The position numbers were made by a program, and so were the translations under genes. DNA of 38,187 nt from an uncultured Clostridia bacterium (lineage in GTDB: Bacteria > Bacillota > Clostridia > Christensenellales > Borkfalkiaceae): the NCBI GenBank assembly GCA_947630605.1, contig CANRIO010000007.1, positions 1 through 38,187 on the forward strand, in the 5' to 3' direction. Every line of letters starts with the position of its first letter. Position 1 is the first letter of the stretch. Positions 1 through 6,796 of the stretch are shown here, in pieces. A model generated the notes under the pieces. It saw nothing but the letters and a program-made list of their open reading frames with translations, made no database searches and was not told where the DNA came from.

Positions 1-470
1 TCACCGCGGACGAGAGCTGCGGGAAGTGCACCCCCTGCCGCATCGGCACCAAGCGGCTTCTGGAACTTCTGACCAAGATCACCGAGGGCAAGGGGAGCGA
101 GGAGGACCTCGTCAAGATCGAAGAGATCGCCGAGCACATGAAGTCCTCTTCCCTCTGCGCGCTCGGCCAGTCCGCGCCCAACCCCATCCTCTCCACCCTC
201 TCCAAGTTCAGGAAAGAGTACGAGGATCATATCTACAACCACCACTGCACGGCGGGCGTCTGCAAAGCCCTTCTCACCTATCAGATCGACAAAGAGAAGT
301 GCATCGGATGCGGCATGTGCGCACGCAACTGCCCCGCTTCCGCCATCACGCGGACGGACTACACTGCCCCCGGACACAAGCTCGCATCCTTTGCGATCGA
401 CCCCGCAAAGTGCATCAAGTGCGGCGTCTGCCTCCAGAACTGCAAGTTCAAGGCCGTCGAGAGAAAGTGA
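1..470 (+). CDS. hydB: Bifurcating [FeFe] hydrogenase beta subunit (NuoF/HndC-like), C-terminal part
   Basis: Only the last 155 codons are in the window; the reading frame is open from base 3 to the TGA at 468-470. Seen: the NuoF-type N3 cluster motif ESCGKCTPCRIG at the very start, its fourth cysteine in SSLCALGQSAPNP, then a bacterial ferredoxin-type domain with CIGCGMCARNCP and CIKCGVCLQNC. This order (NuoF iron-sulfur site followed by two added [4Fe-4S] motifs) is typical of HydB/HndC, the flavin-bearing subunit that exchanges electrons with NAD(P)H in trimeric hydrogenases. It lies 10 nt before hydA, so they form one operon; the HydC subunit probably lies upstream, outside the window. 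The flavin and NADH-binding parts are not visible, so NAD versus NADP preference cannot be told. Confidence 0.92.
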   Translation, partial: TADESCGKCTPCRIGTKRLLELLTKITEGKGSEEDLVKIEEIAEHMKSSSLCALGQSAPNPILSTLSKFRKEYEDHIYNHHCTAGVCKALLTYQIDKEKCIGCGMCARNCPASAITRTDYTAPGHKLASFAIDPAKCIKCGVCLQNCKFKAVERK

Positions 471-480
471 GGTGAAAACA

Positions 481-2196
481 ATGGTAAATCTCAAGATCAA
501 TAATATTCCCGTAACCTGCCCCGAAGGCTCCACCATTTTGGAAGCTGCACGTCTTGCACATATCGAGATCCCCACCCTCTGCTTTTTGAAGAACGTGGCG
601 TGCGTCGGCTCCTGCCGTATGTGCCTCGTCGAAGCGACGGGTGCGCGCGGCCTCGTGGCGGCATGCGTCTATCCCGTTGCCGAGGGCATGGAGGTGCATA
701 CCAATACCCCGAAGTGCAGAAAGAGCAGAAAGGTGACTTTGGAACTGCTTCTCTCCAAGCATAAGAAGAAGTGCCTCTCCTGCGAGCGCGCGGGCAACTG
801 CGAGCTCCAGCGGCTCTCCGTCGAATACAATGCGGATGAGGACCGTTTCGAGGGCGCAAATCCCTCCTTCCCCATCGACGACTGCAACCCCTCCGTCGTG
901 CGTGACAACGAGAAGTGCATCAACTGCATGCGCTGTGTGGCCGCTTGCAAGAAACAGCATGTCGGCGCGATCGGGCCCATCGGAAGAGGGTTCAACGTGC
1001 ACATCGGAAGTGCGGGCGGCATGACGCTTGCCGAGAGTTCCTGCGTGGGCTGCGGACAGTGCATCGTGGCCTGCCCCGTGGGTGCGCTCACCATCAAGTC
1101 GGATGAGGCAAAGGTGCAGGCCGCGCTCGAGGATCCCGCGAAGAAGGTCGTCTTCTTCACCGCGCCCTCCGTGCGTGCGACGCTCGGCGAGGCGTTCGGC
1201 CTTCCCGTCGGCACCAATGTCGAGGGCAAGATGGTCGCGGCCATCCGCCGTCTCGGCGACTGCGAAGTGTTCAACATGGACGTCACCGCCGACCTCACCA
1301 TCATGGAGGAGGCCAACGAGCTTCTGGACCGCATCCAAAAGGGCGGCACCCTTCCCATGTTCACCTCCTGCTGCCCCGGCTGGGTGCGCTTCATCGAACA
1401 GCACCACCCCGATATGATCCCCCATCTTTCCACCTGCAAATCCCCGCAGGAGATGTTCGGCGGCCTTCTTAAGAGCTACTATTGCGAAACGCACGGCATC
1501 GATCCCGAAGATCTCTTCGTCGTCTCCGTCATTCCCTGCACCGCGAAGAAGTATGAGTGCGCCCGTCCCGAAATGGGCGGCGAAGTGAACGTTGCGCTCA
1601 CCACCCGCGAGCTCGCCCACATGATCAAGACGGCGGCCATCAAGTTCTGCGATCTTCCCGACGAGGCCTTCGACGATCCCTTCGCGACCTGCTCGGGCGG
1701 CGGCACCATCTTCGGTGCCACGGGCGGCGTCATGGAGGCGGCCCTCCGCGTTGCGGCAAAGAAACTCGACGGCAAGTTCGAAGTCGTCGACTTCCCCGAA
1801 GTGCGCGGCACCTCCCCCATCAAGGAGGCGACATACAGCGTCGGCGGAAAGAGGGTGCGCGTGGCCGTTGCGAGCGGCCTCGAGAATGCCGAGACCGTCA
1901 TTCAGGCCATCAAGTCGGGCGAGAAGCAGTACGACTTCGTCGAGATCATGGCATGCCCCGGCGGGTGCGTCAACGGCGGCGGCCAGCCCTCCCTTCCCGA
2001 CAGCATCCGCAACAGCGTCGAGCTTCGGGATGAGCGCGCCAAGGCACTCTACACGAGCGACAAAAAGAACACCCTCCGCCGCTCGGATGAGAGCCCCGTC
2101 ATGGAAGTTTTGTACCGCGACTACTTCGGCTCCCCCAACAGCCACAAGGCGCACGAAGTTCTGCACACTTCCTACAAACCCAACCCCCGCGTATAA
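481..2196 (+). CDS. hydA: [FeFe] hydrogenase catalytic subunit HydA/HndD
   Basis: A 571-residue iron-only hydrogenase that reduces protons or oxidises H2 in the cytoplasm. Domains in order: [2Fe-2S] ferredoxin (C34, C45, C48, C62), His-Cys3 [4Fe-4S] site (H94, C98, C101, C107), two [4Fe-4S] sites (C146/149/152/156 and C188/191/194/198), then the H-cluster domain with TSCCPGW (C297 proton relay, C298 ligand), IPCTAKKYE (C353) and EIMACPGGC (C492, C496). Length matches the CpI/HndD type. The start ATG 481 has AGGTG upstream and gives the normal ferredoxin N-terminus; longer readings into hydB are rejected. With hydB directly upstream this is likely an electron-bifurcating enzyme (inference). 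Odd: the Met before Pro-Cys in motif L2 is Ile (I351). Confidence 0.97.
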   Translation: MVNLKINNIPVTCPEGSTILEAARLAHIEIPTLCFLKNVACVGSCRMCLVEATGARGLVAACVYPVAEGMEVHTNTPKCRKSRKVTLELLLSKHKKKCLSCERAGNCELQRLSVEYNADEDRFEGANPSFPIDDCNPSVVRDNEKCINCMRCVAACKKQHVGAIGPIGRGFNVHIGSAGGMTLAESSCVGCGQCIVACPVGALTIKSDEAKVQAALEDPAKKVVFFTAPSVRATLGEAFGLPVGTNVEGKMVAAIRRLGDCEVFNMDVTADLTIMEEANELLDRIQKGGTLPMFTSCCPGWVRFIEQHHPDMIPHLSTCKSPQEMFGGLLKSYYCETHGIDPEDLFVVSVIPCTAKKYECARPEMGGEVNVALTTRELAHMIKTAAIKFCDLPDEAFDDPFATCSGGGTIFGATGGVMEAALRVAAKKLDGKFEVVDFPEVRGTSPIKEATYSVGGKRVRVAVASGLENAETVIQAIKSGEKQYDFVEIMACPGGCVNGGGQPSLPDSIRNSVELRDERAKALYTSDKKNTLRRSDESPVMEVLYRDYFGSPNSHKAHEVLHTSYKPNPRV

Positions 2197-2210
2197 GCAA
2201 ATTTCCCTCG

Positions 2211-2247
2211 GGACGGCCGTCTGAAATATGGCGGCCGTCCTTTTTTT
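2211..2247 (+). terminator. Terminator of the hyd operon
   Basis: A perfect 9-bp stem (GGACGGCCG at 2211-2219 with CGGCCGTCC at 2232-2240) is followed by seven T. It lies 14 nt after the hydA stop. Confidence 0.93.
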
Positions 2248-2272
2248 ATGCGGCGGGGCCTATCGCCCGTAT

Positions 2273-2320
2273 TTCTTACTATGGTAAGAAGTGGCTCATA
2301 TTTTCTTACTTTTGTGAGAA
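2273..2320. promoter_or_regulatory. Twin operator upstream of the XRE gene
   Basis: Two inverted repeats have the same 7-4-7 build: TTCTTAC-4-GTAAGAA at 2273-2290 (perfect) and TTCTTAC-4-GTGAGAA at 2303-2320 (one mismatch). Their centres are 30 bp apart, about three helical turns, so two dimers would sit on the same DNA face. The second ends 9 nt before the XRE start codon, which suggests autoregulation by that protein (inference). I could not place a convincing -35/-10 pair here. Confidence 0.75.
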
Positions 2321-2329
2321 AATAGCGGT

Positions 2330-2542
2330 ATGGACCATGTGATAGAGTTCGCAGAGAGCCTCAAAGAACTTCGGAGGGAGCATAGGCTCGGACAGGCGGA
2401 GCTCGCGGCCGCGATCGGCGTGAGCAACGGGATCGTCAGTCTTTGGGAGAACGGACGGCGGGAGCCGACACTCTCCCATCTCGTCGCGATCGCCGATTAT
2501 TTCCAGGTCTCGCTCGACTATCTCGCGGGAAGAAAATTATAG
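2330..2542 (+). CDS. Small XRE-family transcriptional regulator
   Basis: A 70-residue protein that is almost only a Cro/CI-type helix-turn-helix: the segment GQAELAAAIGVSNGIVSLWE (residues 21-40) is the HTH, followed by NGRREPTLSHLVAIADYFQVSLDYLAG, a standard XRE tail. There is no sensor domain, so it probably acts as a constitutive or protein-interaction-controlled repressor. The ATG at 2330 has no clear Shine-Dalgarno site; a GTG at 2339 is an alternative start. The gene stands alone between two terminators, right behind the twin operator at 2273-2320, which is its most likely binding site. Its other targets are unknown. Confidence 0.88.
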   Translation: MDHVIEFAESLKELRREHRLGQAELAAAIGVSNGIVSLWENGRREPTLSHLVAIADYFQVSLDYLAGRKL

Positions 2543-2551
2543 ACTGTTTCG

Positions 2552-2578
2552 GCCCGCCCCTCCCGTGCGGGCTTTTTT
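2552..2578 (+). terminator. Terminator after the XRE gene
   Basis: Stem GCCCGC (2552-2557) with GCGGGC (2567-2572) followed by six T. Confidence 0.85.
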
Positions 2579-2599
2579 GCACAAAAGGGCCATTTCTTG

Positions 2600-2628
2600 T
2601 TGCTATTTTCCCGAAAATGTGGTAAGAT
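2600..2628 (+). promoter_or_regulatory. Promoter of the UPF0104-type gene
   Basis: -35 TTGCTA at 2600-2605, 17-bp spacer, -10 TAAGAT at 2623-2628. The expected transcription start near 2635 leaves a leader of only about 13 nt before the ATG at 2648, with GGAA as a weak ribosome site. Confidence 0.6.
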
Positions 2629-2647
2629 ACGATTTGGAACAAGTTTT

Positions 2648-3976
2648 ATGGATAACTTCAGGCAAGACAAAATTCAGATCGGCGAGACGCCCGTGGACGA
2701 AAAAAAGCCGCATATCATGTCCAAGGAAGATTTCCTTGGGGAGGAAAATGAGGCTACCATGTCCGAGGGAGAGGGGCTTGATAGCGCCTCTGCCTCCAAA
2801 AAAGACGGGAATGATTTTACCGACCTCGAAAAAAGTTCGGCCGAAAAAAAGCGGCAGGATGAGAAGCGGAAGAAGCGGAATTGGTGGATCAAGACCGCCC
2901 TTCTTTTCGTGCTCATCGGCCTTTCCATCTATACGCTCTTCCCCATCACGAAGGGGATCACGGGCGAGAATGCGATGGGGTTTATCCCCATGGTGAAGGG
3001 CGCGAGCCTTCCCTTCTTCTTCATTCTCCTCGGCGTCGTCCTCCTCTACATACTCACCGAGAGCTTCCAATACTCCTTTATCCTCAAAACTTCGACGGGC
3101 AGATTCCGCTTTAAGAACTCCGTCAAGGTCGCCCTTCTCGGGAAATATTACGACGCGGTGACCCCCCTCGGCACGGGCGGACAACCCTTCCAGATCTACT
3201 ATCTGCATAAAAAGGATATCCCGAAGGGCGTGGCGACGGCCGTTCCCATCGTGAAGTACACCTTCTCGACGTTTGCGAAGGGCATTTTCTCCATCATCTT
3301 TTTCTCGCTCGTCTTCGTCATACTGCCCCCCGACGTCTACAAGAATCCCGGCTTTACGGCCATCTATGTGCTCGCGTGGGTCTCGATGTTTTTGAACATG
3401 CTCATTCCCGTCATCATGATCTTCGGCTCCCTCTTCCCCAAGGCGGGCAAGAAGCTCATGATCCGCATCATCGCTCTCCTTGCGAAGATGCACATCGTCA
3501 AGCGCAAATACAAGGTGACGAAGAAGTATGTCACCGAGATGAGCGAATACCGCCGTTCCCTCAAGGAGATCTTAAAGAGGTGGTGGATCGTCATCACCCT
3601 CCTTCTCATCGCCCTCGTGACGGCGCTTTTCAACTTCTCCATCCCCTTCTTCACGGTGACCGCGCTCGCCAACACCACGCCCACATGGCACCTTTGGGCG
3701 CAGATGTTCTGCGGAGGGCTCCTCGCCTACTACTCCGCCTCCCTCCTTCCCACTCCCGGCAACTCGGGCGGGATCGAAGCGACCTCAGGCCTCGTGTTTG
3801 CCTCGGTGCTCTCCTTCGTCCCGGGCGGCGAAAACGGCGCGATCGCCCTTTGGATCATCATCGCATGGCGCTTCCTCACCTTCTATGTCTACATCATCAC
3901 GGGGATCGGGATCAATATCTTCGACATCATCCGCAGTGCGGTGAGAAACCGCCGTGCCAAAAAACAGGAACTGTAG
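2648..3976 (+). CDS. UPF0104 / lysylphosphatidylglycerol synthase-type integral membrane protein
   Basis: A 442-residue polytopic membrane protein of the family that includes the flippase-like domain of MprF and YbhN. The first ~78 residues are a charged, soluble, low-complexity tail ending in a Lys/Arg cluster (KKRQDEKRKKRN); the membrane segments follow from residue ~80. Family-like blocks seen are GKYYDAVTPLGTGGQPFQIY, LLPTPGNSGGIEATSG and the terminal WRFLTFYVYIITGIG. No soluble aminoacyl-transferase domain is present, so it cannot lysinylate lipids itself; a lipid or lipid-linked substrate transport role is the usual inference. The start at 2648 agrees with the promoter at 2600-2628; an in-frame start at 2597 would lie upstream of the predicted transcript. 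Single-gene unit closed by a strong terminator. Confidence 0.85.
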   Translation: MDNFRQDKIQIGETPVDEKKPHIMSKEDFLGEENEATMSEGEGLDSASASKKDGNDFTDLEKSSAEKKRQDEKRKKRNWWIKTALLFVLIGLSIYTLFPITKGITGENAMGFIPMVKGASLPFFFILLGVVLLYILTESFQYSFILKTSTGRFRFKNSVKVALLGKYYDAVTPLGTGGQPFQIYYLHKKDIPKGVATAVPIVKYTFSTFAKGIFSIIFFSLVFVILPPDVYKNPGFTAIYVLAWVSMFLNMLIPVIMIFGSLFPKAGKKLMIRIIALLAKMHIVKRKYKVTKKYVTEMSEYRRSLKEILKRWWIVITLLLIALVTALFNFSIPFFTVTALANTTPTWHLWAQMFCGGLLAYYSASLLPTPGNSGGIEATSGLVFASVLSFVPGGENGAIALWIIIAWRFLTFYVYIITGIGINIFDIIRSAVRNRRAKKQEL

Positions 3977-3994
3977 TTTCTCTTTTCATGAGAG

Positions 3995-4033
3995 CCGCCC
4001 GCCATTTCCAAAATGGCGGGCGGTGATTTTTTT
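3995..4033 (+). terminator. Terminator between convergent genes
   Basis: A 13-bp perfect stem (3995-4007 with 4011-4023, arm CCGCCCGCCATTT) is followed by a T-rich run to 4033. It serves the + strand gene; the same stem may also stop the minus-strand operon ending at 4041, although that side lacks a good T run. Confidence 0.92.
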
Positions 4034-4040
4034 GCTCTAT

Positions 4041-4508
4041 CTATGCGAGCGGGACGATGGTGGGCGTCACCTTTCCTTGGTGCAGGACGAGATAGCAATA
4101 GCTCGGGTCGCTGTAGGAGCCGAGCGCCCCCGGGTTGACGCAGAGGACGCCCTCCTCCTCGCGGATGTCCGCGCGGTGGGTGTGTCCATAGAGGGCGACG
4201 GTGCAGCCGAGCTCTTTTGCCCGCATGGCAAGGCGGGAGAGATTCCCCTTCACGCCGTATCTGTGGCCGTGACAGCAGAAGATGCGCACCCCCTCCTCCT
4301 CGAGGACGAGCTCCTCTTCGCCGAAGGAGAGGTCGCAATTGCCCGAGAGGACGAAGGTCTTTTGGGGGAAGGCATGGCGGCAGTCCCGCATGTCTGCGGC
4401 ACCGTCGCCGAGATGGACGATGAAGTCGTTTTCCGCAAAGAGGGGGGATATCTTTTGAAGGGCCGCCCTTCTCCCGTGGGAATCGGAAAGGATGACGAAG
4501 GTTTTCAT
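4041..4508 (-). CDS. YfcE/MJ0936-family metallophosphoesterase
   Basis: A 155-residue single-domain calcineurin-like phosphodiesterase. All metal-binding motifs are present in order: D-S-H (9-11), GD (34-35), GNCD (56-59), CHGH (79-82) and GHTH (108-111). Family members hydrolyse phosphodiester bonds with Mn or similar metals; the natural substrate is generally unsettled. Its start overlaps the rdgB stop by 4 nt (ATGA), so the two are translationally coupled. It is the last gene of the ABC-ade-rdgB-yfcE operon, a grouping that suggests nucleotide housekeeping (inference). Confidence 0.93.
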   Translation of the reverse strand: MKTFVILSDSHGRRAALQKISPLFAENDFIVHLGDGAADMRDCRHAFPQKTFVLSGNCDLSFGEEELVLEEEGVRIFCCHGHRYGVKGNLSRLAMRAKELGCTVALYGHTHRADIREEEGVLCVNPGALGSYSDPSYCYLVLHQGKVTPTIVPLA

Positions 4509-5065
4509 AGCTGTTTTTTGAGGGCCATAAGGGCGCGTCCGCGGTGGGAGACGGCGTTCTTTTCCTCCTCCGTCGCCTCGGCAAAACTCTTCTGAAGGTC
4601 TTCGGAGAAAAAGAGCGGATCGTAGCCGAAGCCATTTTTCCCGCGCTCTTCCTCGAGAATGGTGCCGAAGGTTCTTCCCTCGGCGGTGTATTCTCTGCCG
4701 TCGGGAAAGACGAGGGCGACGGCGCAGCAGAAGTGGGCGCGGCGGTCCTCCTTTCCCGAAAGATTTTTAAGAAGGAGGGCGCGGTTCTCCCTGTCTCCGC
4801 CCCCCGAATAGCGGGCACTGTAGATCCCGGGTGCACCGCCGAGCGCGTCTACCGAGAGGCCGCTGTCATCGGCGAGGGCGGGAAGACGCAGGGCATGGGC
4901 GACGGCACGGGCCTTGAGGAGGGCGTTCTCGAGAAAACTCTTCCCCGTCTCCTCGACCTCCCCCGTAAAGCCAGCTTCCCTTGCGGAGAGAATTTCATAT
5001 TCCCTTAAAATTTGCCGTATCTCCTGCAATTTATGGGCGTTGCCCGTGGCGGCGATGAGCTTCAT
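4505..5065 (-). CDS. rdgB: XTP/dITP diphosphatase (HAM1/RdgB)
   Basis: A 186-residue enzyme that hydrolyses non-canonical purine triphosphates (XTP, dITP, ITP) to monophosphate and pyrophosphate, keeping deaminated bases out of nucleic acids. Motifs seen: TGNAHK (7-12) for phosphate binding, ADDSGL (65-70) with catalytic acidic residues, FGYDPLF (146-152) and SHRGRA (173-178) for base recognition; the length is typical. The start ATG directly abuts the TAA of ade, with GGAGGAG just upstream. Its position right after adenine deaminase is sensible, because that enzyme makes hypoxanthine, the precursor of the IMP/ITP pool (inference). Confidence 0.97.
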   Translation of the reverse strand: MKLIAATGNAHKLQEIRQILREYEILSAREAGFTGEVEETGKSFLENALLKARAVAHALRLPALADDSGLSVDALGGAPGIYSARYSGGGDRENRALLLKNLSGKEDRRAHFCCAVALVFPDGREYTAEGRTFGTILEEERGKNGFGYDPLFFSEDLQKSFAEATEEEKNAVSHRGRALMALKKQL

Positions 5066-6790
5066 TTACTCCTCCTCCAAGGGGACGAAGCCGTAGGTGG
5101 CGAGCTTCACGAGGCCCCGATCCGTGAGCTTCAATTCGGGAATGACGGCGAGGGACAAGAAGGCGAGGGTCATGAAGGGCGCATAGCCCTCCTTCACCCC
5201 CATTTGGCGGGCCCGCTCCTGAATGGCGGAGGTGCGGGCGATGACCTCCTTCGCGGGAGCACTGCTCATGAGGCCCGCGATGTCGAGGGGAAAGACTTCC
5301 TCCCCGCCCTCGAAGACGGCCGCCATGCCCCCGCCTGCCTTGGCAAGAAGTGCGACGACCCGCGACATGGCCCCGTCGTCGTCGCCCAAAACGACGAGAT
5401 TGTGGCTGTCGTGTGCGACGGAGATGCCGATCGCGCCGCCACGGAGACCGTACCCCTTCACGAAGCCCAGCCCGATGTTGCCCGTCGCCTGATGCCGCTC
5501 GACGACAGCGAGTTTCAGAAGGTCGGTGCCCTTCACCTCCACCCTTCCCGCGGGAGGGGTGAAGAAGGTCTCCTTGGTAAAGAGGGTATGGGGCAAAATT
5601 TCCAAGGCGCGCATCCTTCCCCCGTGCGATATGACGGTGAAGCTCTCCGCCATGACGGGCTTGATCTTCACCGTGCCGACGACGGCCGCGGGAAGGTAGC
5701 GACGGCTCGTCTCAAAGAGGGCCTCGCCCTCCCTCGCTACGAGCACGCCCCGCTTGAAAGTGGCCCGAACATGGAAGCTCTCGACGTCATCGACAAGTAC
5801 CATGTCCGCGACATACCCCGGAGCAACGGCGCCGACGCCTTGGAGACGGTAGCAGTCGGCGATATTGATCGTCGCCATGGGAATGGCATATTTTGCGGGG
5901 ACGCCCGCCTTGACGAGGCGGCAAAGTGCGTCGTCGATGTGCCCGCGGGTGAAGAGGTCCTTGGCGTTCTTATCGTCTGAACAGAGGACAAAACGGCGGA
6001 AGTTGAAGCCGTCCACAGCCTTTGCGATGTCCGCGAGATTTTCCGTAGAGGAGCCGCAACGCGCCTGCACGAACATGCCCCGCGCGATCTTTTCGCGGCA
6101 CTCCCCGGGGGTGAGCGACTCGTGGTCGGTGAGGATCCCGGCCGCCCTGTAGGCATTCAGCCCGTCCCCCGTGACGCCGGGGGCATGGCCGTCGACGGGC
6201 TTATGCAGCCTTTGCGCCGCGGCGATCTTTTTGAGGACGTCCTCCTCAGCGCCGAGCACCGCGGGGAAGTTCATCATCTCCCCGAGGCCGAAGAAGAGAT
6301 CGCGCGCAAGTTCCCGCTCCGTCTCCCTTCCGTCGAGGGAGGCGCCGCTCGTCTCGAAGGGGGTCGCGGGGACGCAGGAGGGAAGCTCGAGCAGGACGTC
6401 TATGGGACTCACCCCGTCCTTTTTGATGCGGGAGACGGCCTCTTTGATGTATTCCGCCCCCTCCACGCCGCAGACGTTGACGATCTCATGCGGATCCGCG
6501 ATGATCGCCGTCGTCCCGTGCGGGGAGCAAAGGCCCACCCATGTCTCGGGGGCGAGCATCGAACTCTCGACATGGATATGCGAATCGATGAGCCCGGGCA
6601 GGAGCACTTTCCCCCCGCCGTCGAACGCTTCTTCCCCTTCATATCCCTTGCCGATGCCGACGATCGTGCCGCACTTTATGGCGACTTCGCCCTCCTCCAT
6701 CTCCCCCGAAAAGACGTTGAAGATGCGCACGTTCCTTATGACGAGGTCGCTCCTCTTTCGCCGCATGGCGCAATCGATGAGTTCTTTCAT
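5066..6790 (-). CDS. ade: Adenine deaminase
   Basis: A 574-residue amidohydrolase that converts adenine to hypoxanthine and ammonia in purine salvage. Metal and substrate motifs seen: PGLIDSHIHVESSML (H71, H73), ADPHE (98-102), GEMMNFP (170-176), GHAPG (201-205), TDHES (221-225) and LCSDD; the C-terminal domain has the family block HQATGNIGLGFVKGYGL and AHDSHN. Length and motif order match bacterial Ade. The start follows the ABC transporter stop by 6 nt, and its ribosome site AAAGGAG lies inside the end of that gene, so the two are co-transcribed. Confidence 0.97.
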   Translation of the reverse strand: MKELIDCAMRRKRSDLVIRNVRIFNVFSGEMEEGEVAIKCGTIVGIGKGYEGEEAFDGGGKVLLPGLIDSHIHVESSMLAPETWVGLCSPHGTTAIIADPHEIVNVCGVEGAEYIKEAVSRIKKDGVSPIDVLLELPSCVPATPFETSGASLDGRETERELARDLFFGLGEMMNFPAVLGAEEDVLKKIAAAQRLHKPVDGHAPGVTGDGLNAYRAAGILTDHESLTPGECREKIARGMFVQARCGSSTENLADIAKAVDGFNFRRFVLCSDDKNAKDLFTRGHIDDALCRLVKAGVPAKYAIPMATINIADCYRLQGVGAVAPGYVADMVLVDDVESFHVRATFKRGVLVAREGEALFETSRRYLPAAVVGTVKIKPVMAESFTVISHGGRMRALEILPHTLFTKETFFTPPAGRVEVKGTDLLKLAVVERHQATGNIGLGFVKGYGLRGGAIGISVAHDSHNLVVLGDDDGAMSRVVALLAKAGGGMAAVFEGGEEVFPLDIAGLMSSAPAKEVIARTSAIQERARQMGVKEGYAPFMTLAFLSLAVIPELKLTDRGLVKLATYGFVPLEEE

Positions 6791-6796
6791 AAAACT

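Noticed and set aside
448-2166. A 572-codon minus-strand frame opposite hydA
   Set aside because: hydA is certain from its cluster motifs; the antisense frame is a GC-bias artefact. The same applies to the long frames at 30362-32089, 32131-33306 and 34625-36337.
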